Shown: piece after piece, positions 1 through 11,837 of the stretch
How the letters are laid out: the number at the start of each line of letters is the position of its first letter
Numbering within the stretch: position 1 is the stretch's first letter
Assembly: GCA_905221615.1 (NCBI GenBank)
Contig: CAJNDT010003535.1
Location: 1-64,000, forward strand
Length of the DNA stretch: 64,000 bases
Reading direction: 5' to 3'
Origin: Symbiodinium sp. CCMP2592
Taxonomy: Eukaryota > Sar > Dinophyceae > Suessiales > Symbiodiniaceae
The notes under the pieces: generated by a model
Told to the model about the DNA's origin: nothing
The model's database searches: none
The model's input: the letters and a program-made list of their open reading frames with translations, nothing else
Translations under genes and position numbers: made by a program

Positions 1-72
1 CCCCTGGACCCTAATCCCTAAACCTCGAGACCCAAAACCCTAAACCCCCCAAACCCTTAAACCCTTGGACCC
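1..72. repeat. Degenerate CCCTAAA telomere-like tract
   Basis: The window opens with spaced variants of CCCTAAA (CCCTAATCC, CCCTAAACC, CCCTTAAAC). They are too degenerate for an active telomere end and resemble the interstitial tracts found throughout the window. Confidence 0.7.
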
Positions 73-207
73 TACTTGGAGGGTCGGGGAACTTAGCAAC
101 TGGTTATTTTAGGGACTTATCAGTACCATAACCCCCTAATCGTCCCTTTTAGGGTACTTATAAGTCTACTTACTACCTACTTACTAAGCCCCCCGACCCT
201 CCAAGTA
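73..207. mobile_element. MITE family A, full copy
   Basis: This 135-bp palindromic element begins TACTTGGAGGGTCGGGG and ends with the reverse complement CCCCCGACCCTCCAAGTA. It has no coding capacity. The terminal TA on both sides suggests a TA target. Near-identical copies lie at 20755, 21905 and 29572. Confidence 0.8.
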
Positions 208-552
208 AGCCCCAAGACCTAAAGACCCTAAGCCGGAGGCCTCAAGCCCTACAGCGTTCGGAGTTCGATGAGGTCGTGGGGTCCCCGGTATGATGACACT
301 AGAGCCTAGGGGTTTAGGGTTTAGGGTTCAAGGGTGCGGGGAAGAGTTTAGGATTGCTTCTGGGCTCAGGGAATGAGTGGGGATGGTGGAGTTTTGGGGT
401 GGTGTGTCAAGGCTTGAGGCTTGTGGGACATTGGGTGCTTTGCTTTCAAGACCTAAGGCTTTTCAGGGTTTTAGTGCTGGAGGTTTGAGGCGTACAGTGC
501 GTGATTTCGACGGCTTGAAGTGGAGGGTTGACCCTACACTCTAGACCCTAAA
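208..552. other. No gene seen; degenerate G/T-rich telomere-like DNA
   Basis: Scattered TTTAGGG variants sit in otherwise unique-looking sequence. No open frame or structured element is recognisable. Confidence 0.5.
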
Positions 553-555
553 CTT

Positions 556-662
556 CGGTTTAGGGTTTAGGGTTTAAGGGTTTAGGGTTTAGGGTTTTAG
601 GGTTTAGGGTTTAGGGTTTCAGGGTTTAGGGTTTAAGGGTTAAGGGTTTAGGGTTTAGGGTT
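556..662. repeat. TTTAGGG array
   Basis: About 15 units of TTTAGGG occur with occasional A or T insertions. The array is interstitial and is followed by low-complexity DNA. Confidence 0.9.
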
Positions 663-1560
663 ACCCACCCAACAGGGCTTTGGGCCTTTGGTCGGAGCTG
701 CTGCTTCCAGACCGGGGCTCTTGCCACAACTGCAGAGAATGAATGCATGGCGTCGATAACATGTGCAATCTTCGTGATAACAGAAGAAACCGCAATGACA
801 CCGGTCGCAGCAACAGCAACGACAGATGAAAAAATCTACGAGAAATCAGAAGCCGATGAACAGCAGTAAGAGTCACCCGATGCTCATGACGAGTATGTGT
901 GCATCCGACACTGCAGAAGTAGCAGGCATGCTACAGATAGTTATACAGTAAGCCTGACAAGTCCAGCCGTAGATCTCAGAATAAGCGGGGGCAGGAAGAG
1001 AAACTCTACAGTAAAGAAGGTAAGTGGGGAACTTTGCTGCAAAGATACTTGGTACAACATATGGCATGATCCAAGCACAGCAGCAGCAGCAGCAGCAGCC
1101 GCAGCAGACGCCGCCACAGGCAGCAACGGCAACATAGCGAAGCAACGACTAGAGCTTGACAGGGACAACAACCTCTACAGAACAAGAAATACAATGACAA
1201 CTGCAACCACAACAGCTCAAGCGACAACCACAACCACAAGAACTACCACAGCCGCTTCCACAACTACGACCACAAAGAATAACAAGAACTGCGACAGGAA
1301 CTACCACCACCCAACGACGACTTGAACCGGCCGAGACGACGACAAGTCGTTGTTCTCCTCCGGCTCTGTAGTATTGCTATTGCTGTTGGTGGTGTTCTTT
1401 TGCTGCTTATCTTCACTCATACTAGAACTACTTTTCAGTAATCCTGTCGTCACTCGCGTACATACTATCCCCGTCGCGGTCATGACAATATTCCTCGCGG
1501 TACTACTAGCGGGCTCGCAAAGCCTAACAAGGCAACAAAGGAGTTCGGCAGATCTTCCAG
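663..1560. repeat. Low-complexity CAG/ACA-rich region
   Basis: It includes a (CAG)n microsatellite at 1078-1108 and degenerate ACAACC-type triplets at 1196-1320. Frames open here encode poly-Ala or poly-Thr on several frames at once, as expected from simple DNA, so I do not call a gene. Confidence 0.6.
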
Positions 1561-1651
1561 CTGAGGACCCAAAAACCGTAAACCCTAAACCGTTTCAGTC
1601 CGAAGGTTCCGAGGCTGTAGGATGTGAACGTAAAGTGGCTCTGGAGATTAC

Positions 1652-1756
1652 TACGGTTGATGATATAAATCCTGCATTAGTCATAACAAGGAATATACCA
1701 TGATTCCCATAGTTTAGGGTCATTAAGGTAATGCAGGATTCATATCATCAACCGTA
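1652..1756. mobile_element. MITE family F, full copy
   Basis: This 105-bp element has inverted ends TACGGTTGATGATATAAATC and the reverse complement ending ATCATCAACCGTA. The inner arms carry TGCATTA and TAATGCA. Related copies are at 26022 and 40445. Confidence 0.8.
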
Positions 1757-2044
1757 CGGGTGTGGGATTCAAAGTTGTAGGGGTTCAGGGCTTAGGGATC
1801 CTTCAACCAGTCAACAAAGACTCGGACCTCGCTGTTTTTTTCTAGGTTTAAGAGTTTAAGATGGTTTAGGGCTTAGGGCTTAGGGCTCAAGGTTTAGGGC
1901 TTTTCTTTTAGGGAGCCGTGGCAAAAATGTGTGAAACGATCCCACCGACGGTCCTTCTCTCGAGGCTCCGGGTGCCGGTCCGGGTGCATGGCAGATGGCA
2001 GCCAGGGCCGCCTCCGAAAACAGAGCTCGGTCTGCATATCTTGA

Positions 2045-2160
2045 TTTGGGAGTTTCCGAAAATAGCGGACCATAAAAATAATACCCTAAATAGTAGGACA
2101 GTAGGATCCTTATTATAAGGACCCCCAAATAAGGTACGCCTAGTTTTCGGAAACTCCCAT
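2045..2160. mobile_element. MITE family E, full copy
   Basis: The termini are GGGAGTTTCCGAAAAT and its reverse complement ending GGAAACTCCCAT. The centre holds AGGATCCTTATTATAAGG. About ten family members lie in the window. Confidence 0.8.
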
Positions 2161-2400
2161 TTCAGAACCCTAAACCCTAAACCCCTAAACGGTAGATTCT
2201 GGTTCTTTGCTTCACGTCCATAGCAGGACAGCTGTTTGCATCAGTGTGGTTGCTGTGAATGCCAAGGCTCTGGAGCTACCCCGCTGTTCTTGGCCCTAGT
2301 CGCGATGCTCGCAAACCTTTACCAGAATCCTCATAGGATCCTTGTGGAAACGAATGACCTGGGATGTTCAGCATCAGCTGCCATTGTACCAGGAGTGTAT

Positions 2401-2445
2401 GTAGAGCAGAAGTAGCAGCAGGAGGAGCAGCAGCAGCAGCAGTAG
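2401..2445. repeat. (AGC)n / (AGG)n microsatellite
   Basis: Imperfect AGC triplets with AGG and AGT variants. Confidence 0.8.
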
Positions 2446-2676
2446 TGCTAGAACGAAGGCAAAAGTACAAGTACTGGAAGTATTCGCTGCTGAAGTAGTA
2501 CTGCAGTACCAAGTAGCAGAAGCCCACACTATCATAGAAACATCTGCCTCTAAAAGAGAAGCCTTCTCACCAACGCCTTTAAAGCTCTTATTTTCGACAC
2601 GAAAACCACAAAACAAAGGAACAACTACAGATTCAAAACAAAATGAAAGCAACATATAATCATCAGCATCATGACC

Positions 2677-2681
<5 letters not shown>

Positions 2682-2724
<43 letters not shown>

Positions 2725-2910
2725 AGACACGGACACAGACACGGACACGGACAAACAGACCGACAGACAGACAAACCGACAGACAGACAGACAGACCGCC
2801 AGCCCGCCGGCCGGCAGGCAGGCAGACAGAGAGAGACAGACAGCGAGAGACTTACAGACAGACAGACGAACGGAAAAAAGCCAGCCAGGCAGGCAGAGAG
2901 ACAGAGAGAC
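2682..2910. repeat. (GA)n microsatellite followed by ACAG/ACGG tetranucleotides
   Basis: A 40-bp GA run at 2682-2722 passes into degenerate ACAG, ACGG and GGCAG units. Long frames through it encode RERERE or TDRQTD and are not genes. Confidence 0.85.
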
Positions 2911-4480
2911 AGGCCAAGGAGGCCTCGGCGGCTTTGGCCCTTTCTTCGGCCTGCTTCGCCCGGGCCTGAAGGCCAAGTTTCTGCGTGCTTTCATCTCTTA
3001 AGAGTGGGCGGGGAGGTGAGAGGTTTTGGCGCTTTTGGGTGTAGGGTTTGGGATTGGGGTGTGGTTTGTGGGCGGCTGATTGGATTCTTTCAGGTCTTTC
3101 TCTGCAGGGCTTCGCGAGTTTGTTACAACAAGGTTTTAACGGGACGGCTGGAGTTTATGCAGCATTGTGCAGGGGTTTCTGTGTGGGTGGTGTTTAGCGC
3201 TTTCATAGGGTTCGAAAGGCCTTGGTAGGGCTCTAGAGGGAACTTTACAGGGTGTTCTGTAGCCCGTAGACACACCCTTCATTGCGGAATACTGTGGTTT
3301 CTTCAAGATGTCTAGCTTTGGGGTTTCCGGTTTCGGCAACAGTTGCGATAGCGGATACTACCCTGAACTCCCTCACCCCCACACCCCCACCCACCCCTTT
3401 CCGAAGCCCTGGTACCCTAAACACCCCGACCTCCGCCAGAACGGCCCGCTCCGCCGACGACGCCTCTGAGTTCTTAAGCGTTTTAAGCAGGGAATCAAGG
3501 CCCCGAGGTTCGGAGTTTAGGGCGTTTCGGGTTTAGGATTTAGGGTGAGGCCGAGCATTTAGATAGTGTTTAGGGGTCTTGGGTTTCAGGGCTTGCGGAT
3601 TAAGGATTGGAGGCTTAGGGCTCTGGGTGTCGGGTTTAGGGCGTAGAGCCCAGAGAATTAGAGTAGGGCTTCGCGTGACTATGATGTATTAAACTTGCAT
3701 AAGGACTTTCATGAGAAGTCATCTCTTGTTGCTTACACCCGTAGATTAGGAGTTGTGGCCTTCAGGCGTGGACGGCTGTCGGGTTTAGGATTTCAAAGTT
3801 TCCCGTGTTCATGAAGGGGGTTACCAGGGAGGTTCGGCTGGCTTTCTGGTTTGAAAGTGTATAGACGCATGGGTTCAACAAACGATTCACGAAGTCCCAC
3901 ACTCGTGGCGGTTCGCAGAACACCGCTTTTGGCGTTGATCTCGTGCAAGCACCAGAGGAGCTCTAGCTTGACGCTGCTTCACCTCAAAGTTCGCCTTAAA
4001 CTTCTGAGCTCTAAACCCTAAACCCTAGGCCCTAAACCCTAAAACTTACAATCCATGCCCAACAAACAGACCCGGAGCCTGCAGATCTGCCGAGCCGTCG
4101 GCCCGCGGCAGGGACCCAAGAAAGCTCGAAGTAACCCAAATCCGCAGACCTTGAAGACCCATAAACCACTTTACAGGAAGAAGAATCTTTTAAAAACTGC
4201 CCCTCACCAACCTCTCTTCACTCCTCCCTAAACCCAAAACCCCAAAACCCCAACGGACCATGATCCCTCTTCAACCCTATGACGCCCTTTAGAAACCGAA
4301 AGGCCTAAGAAGCCCTGGCAAATTCCCGACAGAAGAAAAAGCAGCTACAACACCCTATAAAGCCTTCTAAACCCATTGCAAAACCCCAATACAAACCTTA
4401 TTATAAGACCCTATAAGAATAAACTCCTCCAAGAACCTTCAAAACCCTCATGTAACAAAATCAAAACTAACGAACTTGCA
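2911..4480. other. No supported gene; scattered telomere-like fragments
   Basis: Mixed-composition DNA carries isolated TTTAGGG or CCCTAAA variants (for example at 3520-3660 and 4010-4050). No frame has convincing coding character and no element has terminal inverted repeats. Confidence 0.4.
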
Positions 4481-4493
4481 AAACACACAACCC

Positions 4494-4573
4494 TGACCCC
4501 TAAACCCTAAACCCTAAACCCTGAACCCTAAACCCTGAACCCTAAACCCTAAACCCTGAACCCTAAACTGCAA
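4494..4573. repeat. CCCTAAA array with CCCTGAA variants
   Basis: Eleven or so units alternate between CCCTAAA and CCCTGAA. The same variant mixture recurs near 49900. Confidence 0.85.
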
Positions 4574-4709
4574 ACCCAAAAAAGACGTTGGAAGGCCTCG
4601 GCTGCGGTCGCCCGCGCCGTAAGCTTGTCCTGGAGCTCCAGAACCTTCGGGTTCAGAGCGGGGCCTGCTGCATGTCTATAGATTACATACATTCTATAGA
4701 CTACACTCA

Positions 4710-4793
4710 TACAATGTGTATATGTGTGTATGTATATGTATATGTATATGTATATATATATATATAGATAGATACAAATCTATTTATTTATTG

Positions 4794-4838
<45 letters not shown>

Positions 4839-4876
4839 CATACATACATACATACGTACATACATACATACATACA

Positions 4877-4908
<32 letters not shown>

Positions 4909-4925
4909 CATGTACATATACGTCT
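4710..4925. repeat. TA / TGTATA / CATA microsatellites
   Basis: TGTATA units are followed by a (TA)n run at about 4798-4832 and a (CATA)n run at about 4833-4905. Confidence 0.9.
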
Positions 4926-4995
4926 GCATATACATATACCTCTACATGTGCACAACAAGGGTCCTTACTACTTCAGATAGGGTGTTGGGGTATAC

Positions 4996-5042
4996 TGGAC
5001 TAGACGAGACTAGACTAGACTGGACCAGACTGCACTAGACTA
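4996..5042. repeat. ACTAG-type degenerate pentanucleotide
   Basis: Repeated ACTAG and ACCAG blocks such as GACTAGACTAGACTGG. Confidence 0.6.
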
Positions 5043-5099
5043 TACAGCCATCCATCCATATCTATTTCTATATCTATATCTATATGCTTATATACTTCA

Positions 5100-6480
5100 A
5101 GGATCAGTCAGGGGACTTCGTAAGTAGGGTGTTCGGCTTAGGCTGCAGGATTTAGGGTGCGGAGGGGCCTATTATAAGTCAGGTAAGTAAAGGAGTTGAA
5201 CGACGCACAGCCCGAAATCGTAAACAGTGATTCCTGAAACCCTAATCCCTAAACCCTGAAACCCTAGAATCCCTCCGAGGTTCCTGAACTCCTGTCCGCG
5301 GCGCTTGCCTGTCGGACTTGGTTCAGCATGCCCAGCAGCGGACCCTCCAGCAAAAGGCGTGGAGCACCGTTGCCTGACCATCTTTTAATTTTCAGGGCGC
5401 GCTGTGCTGTCTTCCCTACCTGGCCTTTCGAAGGGTTTCGCTTCTATGGTTAGGGTTCGGGGCTTGGGGTTCAGGGTCTACTTAAAGGATCATGGGACTT
5501 CGTAACTGGGGTTACAATACAGGGCTCTTTAAAGGGGTTCAGGGTGCAAGGTTTAGGGTTCAAGGTTTGTGACTGAAGAGGTTCAGGGCTTGCTGTCGTC
5601 TTCTTGCAGATAGTGATTTTCGAAGCAAGTATGGCATCATCCCCACTACCCTCCCAGCGCCCTAAGTGCCCAAAGCCCCACCCAGAGACCTCGAAACCTA
5701 AACTTTGAACCCTGAACCTAAGGCCTCCCTGGAGCCACCCCCCACAAAAAAGCCATCTCGAAGCCCTTCAGTAGACGTATCCACGAGGAAAGAGGACTCT
5801 TTAGGCTTTGGGACGCGAGTCGAAGGTCGCTTCAGATCTAGGGTTTCGGGCTCAGGTTTTGGGTTCTCCTTCTTTTGAGAGAGGGGGGAAGGTTTTAGAC
5901 TGTTCTGAGCTTCGGGATAAAGCTTGACAAGATAAGGCATGGTTTCGGGTGGCTTTAGTCCCCCTCCACCGCTCGTACTATTGTTGCTACTTGTTGCAAC
6001 TATTGAACGAGGCCTTGCTGCACTGTTCCATGTTGCTTTGAGGTGTAGTCCACGTCATCTTCCGGTCTACCACGAGTAGCACTCCAGCTGCCGACTTTCA
6101 TTTGCAATACCTCTTCTGACAACGATGCTGCCCTAAACCCGATGGCAGGTTGGCAACCCTGAGCATCTTTGTTATATTGTACTACAGTTTCGTAGTTTAG
6201 TATGGGTGTGCTGAGGTCAGCACCCAGTTTTATCGGATCCCTAATTAGGAAGGAACCACGGAAGATTCTATTCAAGGGGACCATATCCTGTTACGCTTTA
6301 GGGTTTAAGGTTAAGGGTTGACGGGGAAATGTTAGTTTTTTGAATTCAGGATCCCTTCCGAAGGATTTGTTAGGGAAACCCCTCAACCCTAAACCCTGTG
6401 ACATTCCAATGGCTGGCCTAAGCTGTGACTCGTAGCAGCCTTTGGCTGCGAGTCCGCGGTCCTGGGCGGAGAGACCGCTG
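5100..6480. other. No supported gene
   Basis: Several telomere-like fragments (5230-5260, 5440-5570, 6300-6320, 6380-6400) lie in unique-looking DNA. Open frames of up to about 95 codons exist, but none has a recognised domain or splice context. Confidence 0.35.
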
Positions 6481-6499
6481 ATTAAAGTAGCTAAACAAC

Positions 6500-6760
6500 T
6501 AGCTAGCTAGACGGATAGATGCAAAGATAGATAGATGCATAGATAGATAGATAGATGGATAAATAGATCGATGAATACATGCCTGGATAGATAGATGGAT
6601 GGATAGATAGCTGGATACGTAGGTGTGCAGATAGATAGATGGATAGATCGATATAGATCTCGTCTATTTCATAAATATTTATATATATATATACATACAC
6701 ACACATATGTAGAGAGGTAGATGCATAGAGAGATAGATCGATGGATGGATAGAGAACAAA
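6500..6760. repeat. (GATA)n / (GATG)n microsatellite region
   Basis: Imperfect AGATAGATGGAT blocks with a short (TA)n near 6675. Confidence 0.85.
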
Positions 6761-6974
6761 CAGACTTAAGTGTTCTGCTGTCTAGGGCTCTAGCCTTTGG
6801 GGGCTTTACATGCCGTACACAGAAGAAGGGCTCAAGCCCCTACATGGTAAACTGCAGGATCTAAACCCCATTTACGAAAAAAAAGTCAGACACAACCATA
6901 AACCGAACTCACCCCCAAACCCAACATCCTGAAACCTGAACTCTAGATCCCTCAGAGTACTCCACATAGCCTAC

Positions 6975-7075
6975 CCCTTTGGCAAGCCTTCTGGCAACAC
7001 TTCTGGTAACCCGTCTGGTAACCCTTACAGCAACCCTTCTAGTAACCATCGTAGTAGCCCACATAAGAACTGCTA
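6975..7075. repeat. Degenerate CTTCTGGTAACC tandem repeat
   Basis: About six 12-15 bp units vary around CTTCTGGTAACCC. A weaker relative lies near 42815-42865. Confidence 0.5.
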
Positions 7076-7645
7076 AAACCCGACACCCTCCAGTGAATTG
7101 AAGCTCTTGACCCGTATGCGCTTGGGTTGTCGAAGTTCGGTGGGTTTCGGTGCTTGGGCTTTCGGGTGCAGGTCAAGGGCTCGGGGTCTGAGGGTGCAAG
7201 ATGTAGGAAACGGTTGGAGTTTAGGGCTTCGGGTTTAGGGCGTAGGGATTGGAGTTGAGCTTAGATGGCAAAGCTTAGGTCTAGGATTCCAGGGTCGGTA
7301 GACCCACATGTGCAATTGGGTTATCTGCACGGTTCAAGTGCATACCCCTGAACCCTAAACCCCTGACCCGAATGCCGAAAGCCATAACACCGAACCCGAA
7401 AACCCAGACCCAAACCCCTAAACCCTAAACCGTGAACCTGCGTAGCCTTTCCATCCTCTCCCAAGAAACGGATCTGTCCATCAGAACCCCAAACACAGAA
7501 TCCCAGAGCCCAAACCCCCTGCTCATATTACCACAACCCCGGGCTTACTTGTACGGAGCTTGGGAAGAAGCACTGCCAGTGTGAAGGTTAGTTTGCAGCC
7601 CCAAAAGCCCTTTCCTTTTGGGGACATATTATATAAGGGGGTCAT

Positions 7646-7752
7646 GTGGAGTTTCCGAAAATGGGGGGGTACCTTACTTTGGGATCCTTATAGTACGGAT
7701 CCTACTATTTAGGGTACTATATTGGGATCCCCCCATTCTTGGAAACTCCCAT
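7646..7752. mobile_element. MITE family E, full copy
   Basis: The ends are GGAGTTTCCGAAAATG and TTGGAAACTCCCATA, with CGGATCCTACTATTTAGG at the centre. It is 107 bp long and non-coding. Confidence 0.8.
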
Positions 7753-7807
7753 ATGCCGGAAGCCTCGGCAATGATATGTGGTGGGCTGCAGCTCGGGTGT
7801 AACGGTT

Positions 7808-7999
7808 TACTTGAAGGTTCATGGGTAGTTGTAAGTAGGGCCATAAGTAGGGTAACTATACTTATAACTCATATTAGGGGACTTCTAACCCCACTTATAA
7901 CTACCACTGAACCCTAGAATCCTACTAGACCCTAAACCCTAAACCCTATAGATCCCTTAGAGGAGCCCTACTTATAACTACCCATGAACCTCCAAGTAG
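7808..7999. mobile_element. MITE family B interrupted by telomere/GATCCC cassette
   Basis: A B element starts TACTTGAAGGTTCATGGGTA. Its right end (CTTATAACTACCACTGAACC, near 7896) is followed by CCCTAAACCCTAAACCC and TATAGATCCCTTAGAGGAGC. A second copy of the B end then follows, closing with CCATGAACCTCCAAGTA. The host end is therefore duplicated around the cassette. Confidence 0.75.
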
Positions 8000-8162
8000 A
8001 ACTCCGATGTCATCCCCAGAGCAACGGCTTTGGCTCCGGCCACTTTACCCTCAGCCGGACGGTGTACTTGTCGTACATTGCGTTGTGCAAGACCAAGTAC
8101 CTGCGGCCCAGGCGCAAACGCTCGAAATACTAATGTGGGAGCCTTTAGGGAATGTTCTAGGG

Positions 8163-8230
8163 GGAAGTGGGTTTTAGGGTTTTAGGGCTTTTTAGGGGGG
8201 GATTCAGGGTTCAGGGTTTAGGGCTTTAGA
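8163..8230. repeat. Degenerate TTTAGGG tract
   Basis: Imperfect TTTAGGG and TTCAGGG units with GGGTTTTAGGG variants. Confidence 0.7.
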
Positions 8231-8754
8231 CTATTATACTGCTGTGGATAGACCAAGCCCCCGCATCACTTTTCATGAATGCCTTTGTAAGATAGCTTTG
8301 GAGTTGAAAGGCTATGGGCCGGAATTGCTCCAATATCCGAAATCCTGTACCGGCCAAGTAGTCCTAGCTCTCTTAAGTAGGCCACGCTTCAGGGTTCAGG
8401 GTTAGCCGGCAATCTTAAGAAGGAGATGCGGGGCTTGAGGCCTCAATCTTGGATACTGCCCCCATACAGTAACAGTCTGTAATAGGGCTACTGTTAAGGT
8501 CCTAATATATCTATATTATGAATATTTTCCAACTGTTGCTGAGTGGGAGCAGTATCCAACCTCAATCGCTTGAAGTATGCATGTACAGGTGGTGCTAGAT
8601 TTCGTCTATCGTCTATCCACCCGATAATTTTTTGAGGAGAACGGCACACACCATGCCCCTGTACAAACAGCAAACATTTGGCAGTAGAGGAAAACGGGTG
8701 CAGAATGAGAGATTAGGCCTTCACAGCGCCCAGAATGGACTAAGCAGGAGTTCT

Positions 8755-9010
8755 TTCTATCTATCTATCTATCGACCTATCTATCTACCTACCCACCTAA
8801 CCTACCTACCTGGTTGCCGAACTGGCTAGGTGTCAGGCACGTGCGCTTTGTTTTTTTATTTGCCTATATACCAAATGTGTCTATGTACTTACTTGCTAGT
8901 TGTCCTAATTTCTCATTCGCCAATCAGTCTACCTGTCTGCTTATCGAACTACCTGTCTACCCTCTATCTGCCGATCTGTCTGTCTGTCCGTCCCCGAGTC
9001 TATCTCATGT
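8755..9010. repeat. (CTAT)n to degenerate CTGT/CTAC region
   Basis: A near-perfect CTAT run at 8757-8790 decays into CTAC, CTGT and CCGT motifs up to about 9005. Confidence 0.75.
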
Positions 9011-9060
9011 AGAGGCCTCAATAATTAGAACCGGGTTTGCGGGTATATTGCTATTATAGA
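9011..9060. mobile_element. MITE family D, partial
   Basis: AGGCCTCAATAATTAGAA is followed by GGGTATATTGCTATTATAGA, matching the left half of family D. The right half is not recognisable. Confidence 0.5.
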
Positions 9061-9313
9061 ATGAGTATACTAAGCCTGCAAAATCCTATGCGAACCCGAA
9101 ACCCTGAACCCTTATTCAGGCCCCTACAGCATCCAGCCCCCGATCTTTCCGGACTTGGCAGGAAGAGCTCTTCTGAACTCTAACGTTCGCCTCACGACCC
9201 CCAAACCCTGCCACCCTTGAAGCGAAACCCTCACCCCAAACTCACATACCCGAAAGCCCCTTAATCCTAAAACCTACCAACGAAACCACAAAGCAAGTAT
9301 ACCCTTAACTGGC

Positions 9314-9338
9314 CATATATATATATATATATATATAT
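9314..9338. repeat. (AT)n microsatellite
   Basis: About 12 uninterrupted AT units. Confidence 0.95.
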
Positions 9339-9613
9339 GCTCACACCCCCCCCCAAGACCTACCGCGAGGTGCTTCGGCTAGCAATGGGTAGTAGAACAT
9401 GTAAGGATTTGAGGAAACCATTAGGATAAAATACACTCATACATAAACAATGGAAACGTATATCGTGTATAATCAATAGCTGAATACACTGTAATGACCT
9501 ACGACGGCGCGACATCGCCGTTGGCGGATTTGGGCAAGCTTCAATGCCTGCAATTGTTTAATAGGATACTGCCTAAATGTTCCGGATATTCATAACTCTG
9601 GTCATATAATGAC

Positions 9614-9818
9614 CATAGGCATAACCCGAAGACAGGACCAAGACAGAACAGTGTCTACATCCTACGTAAGATCGTTAGATGCGCCGGGTAACTTTGTGTT
9701 TGTCATTGTCAGTTTTTAATTTTGTTCATGTACTCATAGGCATAACCCAAAGACGGGACCAAAACAGAACGATGTGTGCATCCTACCTAGGATCGTAATG
9801 AGGGTTACATGTGCACAC
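9614..9818. repeat. Diverged tandem duplication, period about 121 bp
   Basis: CATAGGCATAACCCGAAGAC at 9614 recurs as CATAGGCATAACCCAAAGAC at about 9735. The next 60 bp (ACCAAGACAGAAC, CATCCTAC, GATCGT) also match with substitutions. Confidence 0.75.
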
Positions 9819-9854
9819 ATGTTTATTCTGTGTGAAGCTCTTAGGTTACTCATG

Positions 9855-10980
9855 CGCCAATGTGTATAATAGCTATTACTAGTGCGAATACTAATACTGA
9901 TACTAAGATTTCTATTCCTACGAATAAGGATATTACTGTTCATAACATAATAGGCTTAATGGTTAATACTAGTATTAAAAACTGCACTACTAATTCGAAT
10001 AGTAGTGCTGATGGGAATATTAACACTCCTGGGGATACTAATACGCATATTCTTATTAACTGTTCTCAATATGAATACTAATAGTAGTTGTTTGGAATAC
10101 TAATACTTGTCCGAATATTCATACCAATACTCAGGCTACTGCGATTATACATAATAGGACATTAATATGGGTATTCGTATTAAGGTCAGCATTTCCTTCG
10201 AAAGTATTCATATGCGCATCATAATTCATCTTAATACTCGTACTGATATGAATTAGTATGATTACAAATACTTTTACGAAGACGGGTACTTTCAGTAATA
10301 CCGATACTAACATGAATACTAGTGTTCCTACGAATATTAAAAAAACATACCCATATTGATAGTAATTTTATTTTTTATTTGTTACCAATATACACGCAAA
10401 TGCTAACATTAATACTAATATGCACATAAGTGATACAGTTCCTCCGCAGATTAATGCGCATAGTCTTATTAATTATTCTCAGTATTTATATTCACATTAA
10501 AAAACCTACACTAACATGAATAGCAGTATTACCACTTGATACTCCAGATAATACGATTATGCATAGTATGAACAGCGATACTGCTATTGATACCAATATT
10601 AATGCTCCTACGAATACTAATAATCACGTTCAAACCAAATACAAAAAACAGACACATCAATGTACCAAAGAATCTGTATTTTCACATACCAATAAATAAT
10701 ATACTCGTATACTACTATTCCAATGTTACCATAGACTATGAGACTATACACTGGTTAATATTAACACTAAGAATAAGGCAGAGACTAAGACCAAGACTAA
10801 TACGAATACTAAAACTCACACTAGACATTAACACTACCATTAGTACACCTATTGTATAGACTTATATTCAGACTAATACTAACGCTGACATTGGAATTGA
10901 CATTGACACTGACACCAACACTAACAGTAACACGAATCAACACGCTAGAACGCAGATACTAATACTAACACTAATGCCTA
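9855..10980. repeat. Degenerate AATACT-type AT-rich region
   Basis: More than 1 kb is built from variants of AATACTAATACGAATATT with no exact period. It is lower in GC than its neighbours and lacks telomere-like motifs. The frames it opens are rich in Asn, Thr, Ile and Tyr on both strands and look like shadows of the simple repeat. Confidence 0.65.
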
Positions 10981-11068
10981 ATGCACATCTGAAGACTACT
11001 GCGCGTAAACAACGAAACCATTTCCGATCAAGCATGCTGCGCGCTGTATTGGCTCTAAGGCTCCGAGA

Positions 11069-11492
11069 ACCAAAAATCCAAAAAACCAAAAAACCAAAAA
11101 TCCAAAACCTTTGTCAGGGGGGTCGAAACTTTTGGATTTTTTGGTTTTCCTAGGGTTTTTTTGGTTTTCCAACAGAAAACCAAAAAAATCCAAGGTTTTT
11201 TTGGTTTTCCAGCAGAAATCCAAAAAAATCCAAGGTTTTTTTTGGTTTTCCAGCAGAAATCCAAAAAAACACAGGTGTTTTTTGGTTTTTCACGAGAGAC
11301 ACAGCAGAAAAACCAAAAAAACCTTGTGTTTTTTTGGTTTTCCACCGAAAATCCAAAAAAAGCCATGGTTTCGCCAAGGCAAAGCCCAAAAAACCAAAAA
11401 AGACCTAGGAAAACCAAAAAATCCAAAAGTTTCGGGCCCCTCAGAAAGGCTTTGGATTTTTGGATTTTTGGTTTTTTGGTTTCCGCCGTCGT
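11069..11492. repeat. 424-bp foldback repeat with AACC/TTGG-like tandem core
   Basis: The left arm runs from GAACCAAAAATCC through GGGGTCGAAACTTTTGGA. The right arm is its near-complement, TCCAAAAGTTTCGGGCCCC to TTTTGGTTTCCG. Between the arms are five or six units of GGTTTTCCAGCAGAAATCC spaced by AAAAAAATCCAAGG. Both strands have long low-complexity frames (rich in F, W, G and K), which are artefacts. Confidence 0.85.
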
Positions 11493-11835
11493 ATCGTATG
11501 GTTTCTTTTAATGTTTCTTGCTTATGAATACAGGCATATGAATTTGAAAGCGGACATGAGTAGGCACGACGTTGTAAAGAGACATGACTTCACATCAGCC
11601 ATGATAGAAAGGTATCATCCCCGAAAATTACGCAAAACACGAATCGTATGCCAAACGCGAATCCCTGCCAAGAGAAGGTTTTGACGGTATTTACAATGGA
11701 AAAGAGGCCGAGGTAGGTCATGGGGGGGGGTGTGTCCATATATATATATATAAAAGCCCTCAAGAAAAAAGTCCTTATCCGCAAATGAAAGCCGATGGAT
11801 AAAGTGACTGGCTTGTGAGGCCCCAGAGTCCATAG
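11493..11835. other. No supported gene
   Basis: Unique-looking sequence with a (TA)n at 11740-11752. There are short frames on both strands and nothing recognisable. Confidence 0.4.
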
Positions 11836-11837
11836 GA

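Noticed and set aside
1-72. A true chromosome end at the window start
   Set aside because: The repeats are degenerate, short and followed by MITEs. Similar tracts occur throughout.
897-1325. 142-residue frame with poly-Ala and poly-Thr
   Set aside because: It is driven by (CAG)n and ACA-type triplets, and overlapping minus frames are equally open.
2374-3228. 185- and 206-residue frames
   Set aside because: Most of their length is GA and ACAG microsatellite translated as RERE, DRQTD or SLSLS.
11055-11527. Frames of 75-138 residues rich in F, W, G and K
   Set aside because: They come from the AAAACC/GGTTTT foldback repeat and are open on both strands because of composition.
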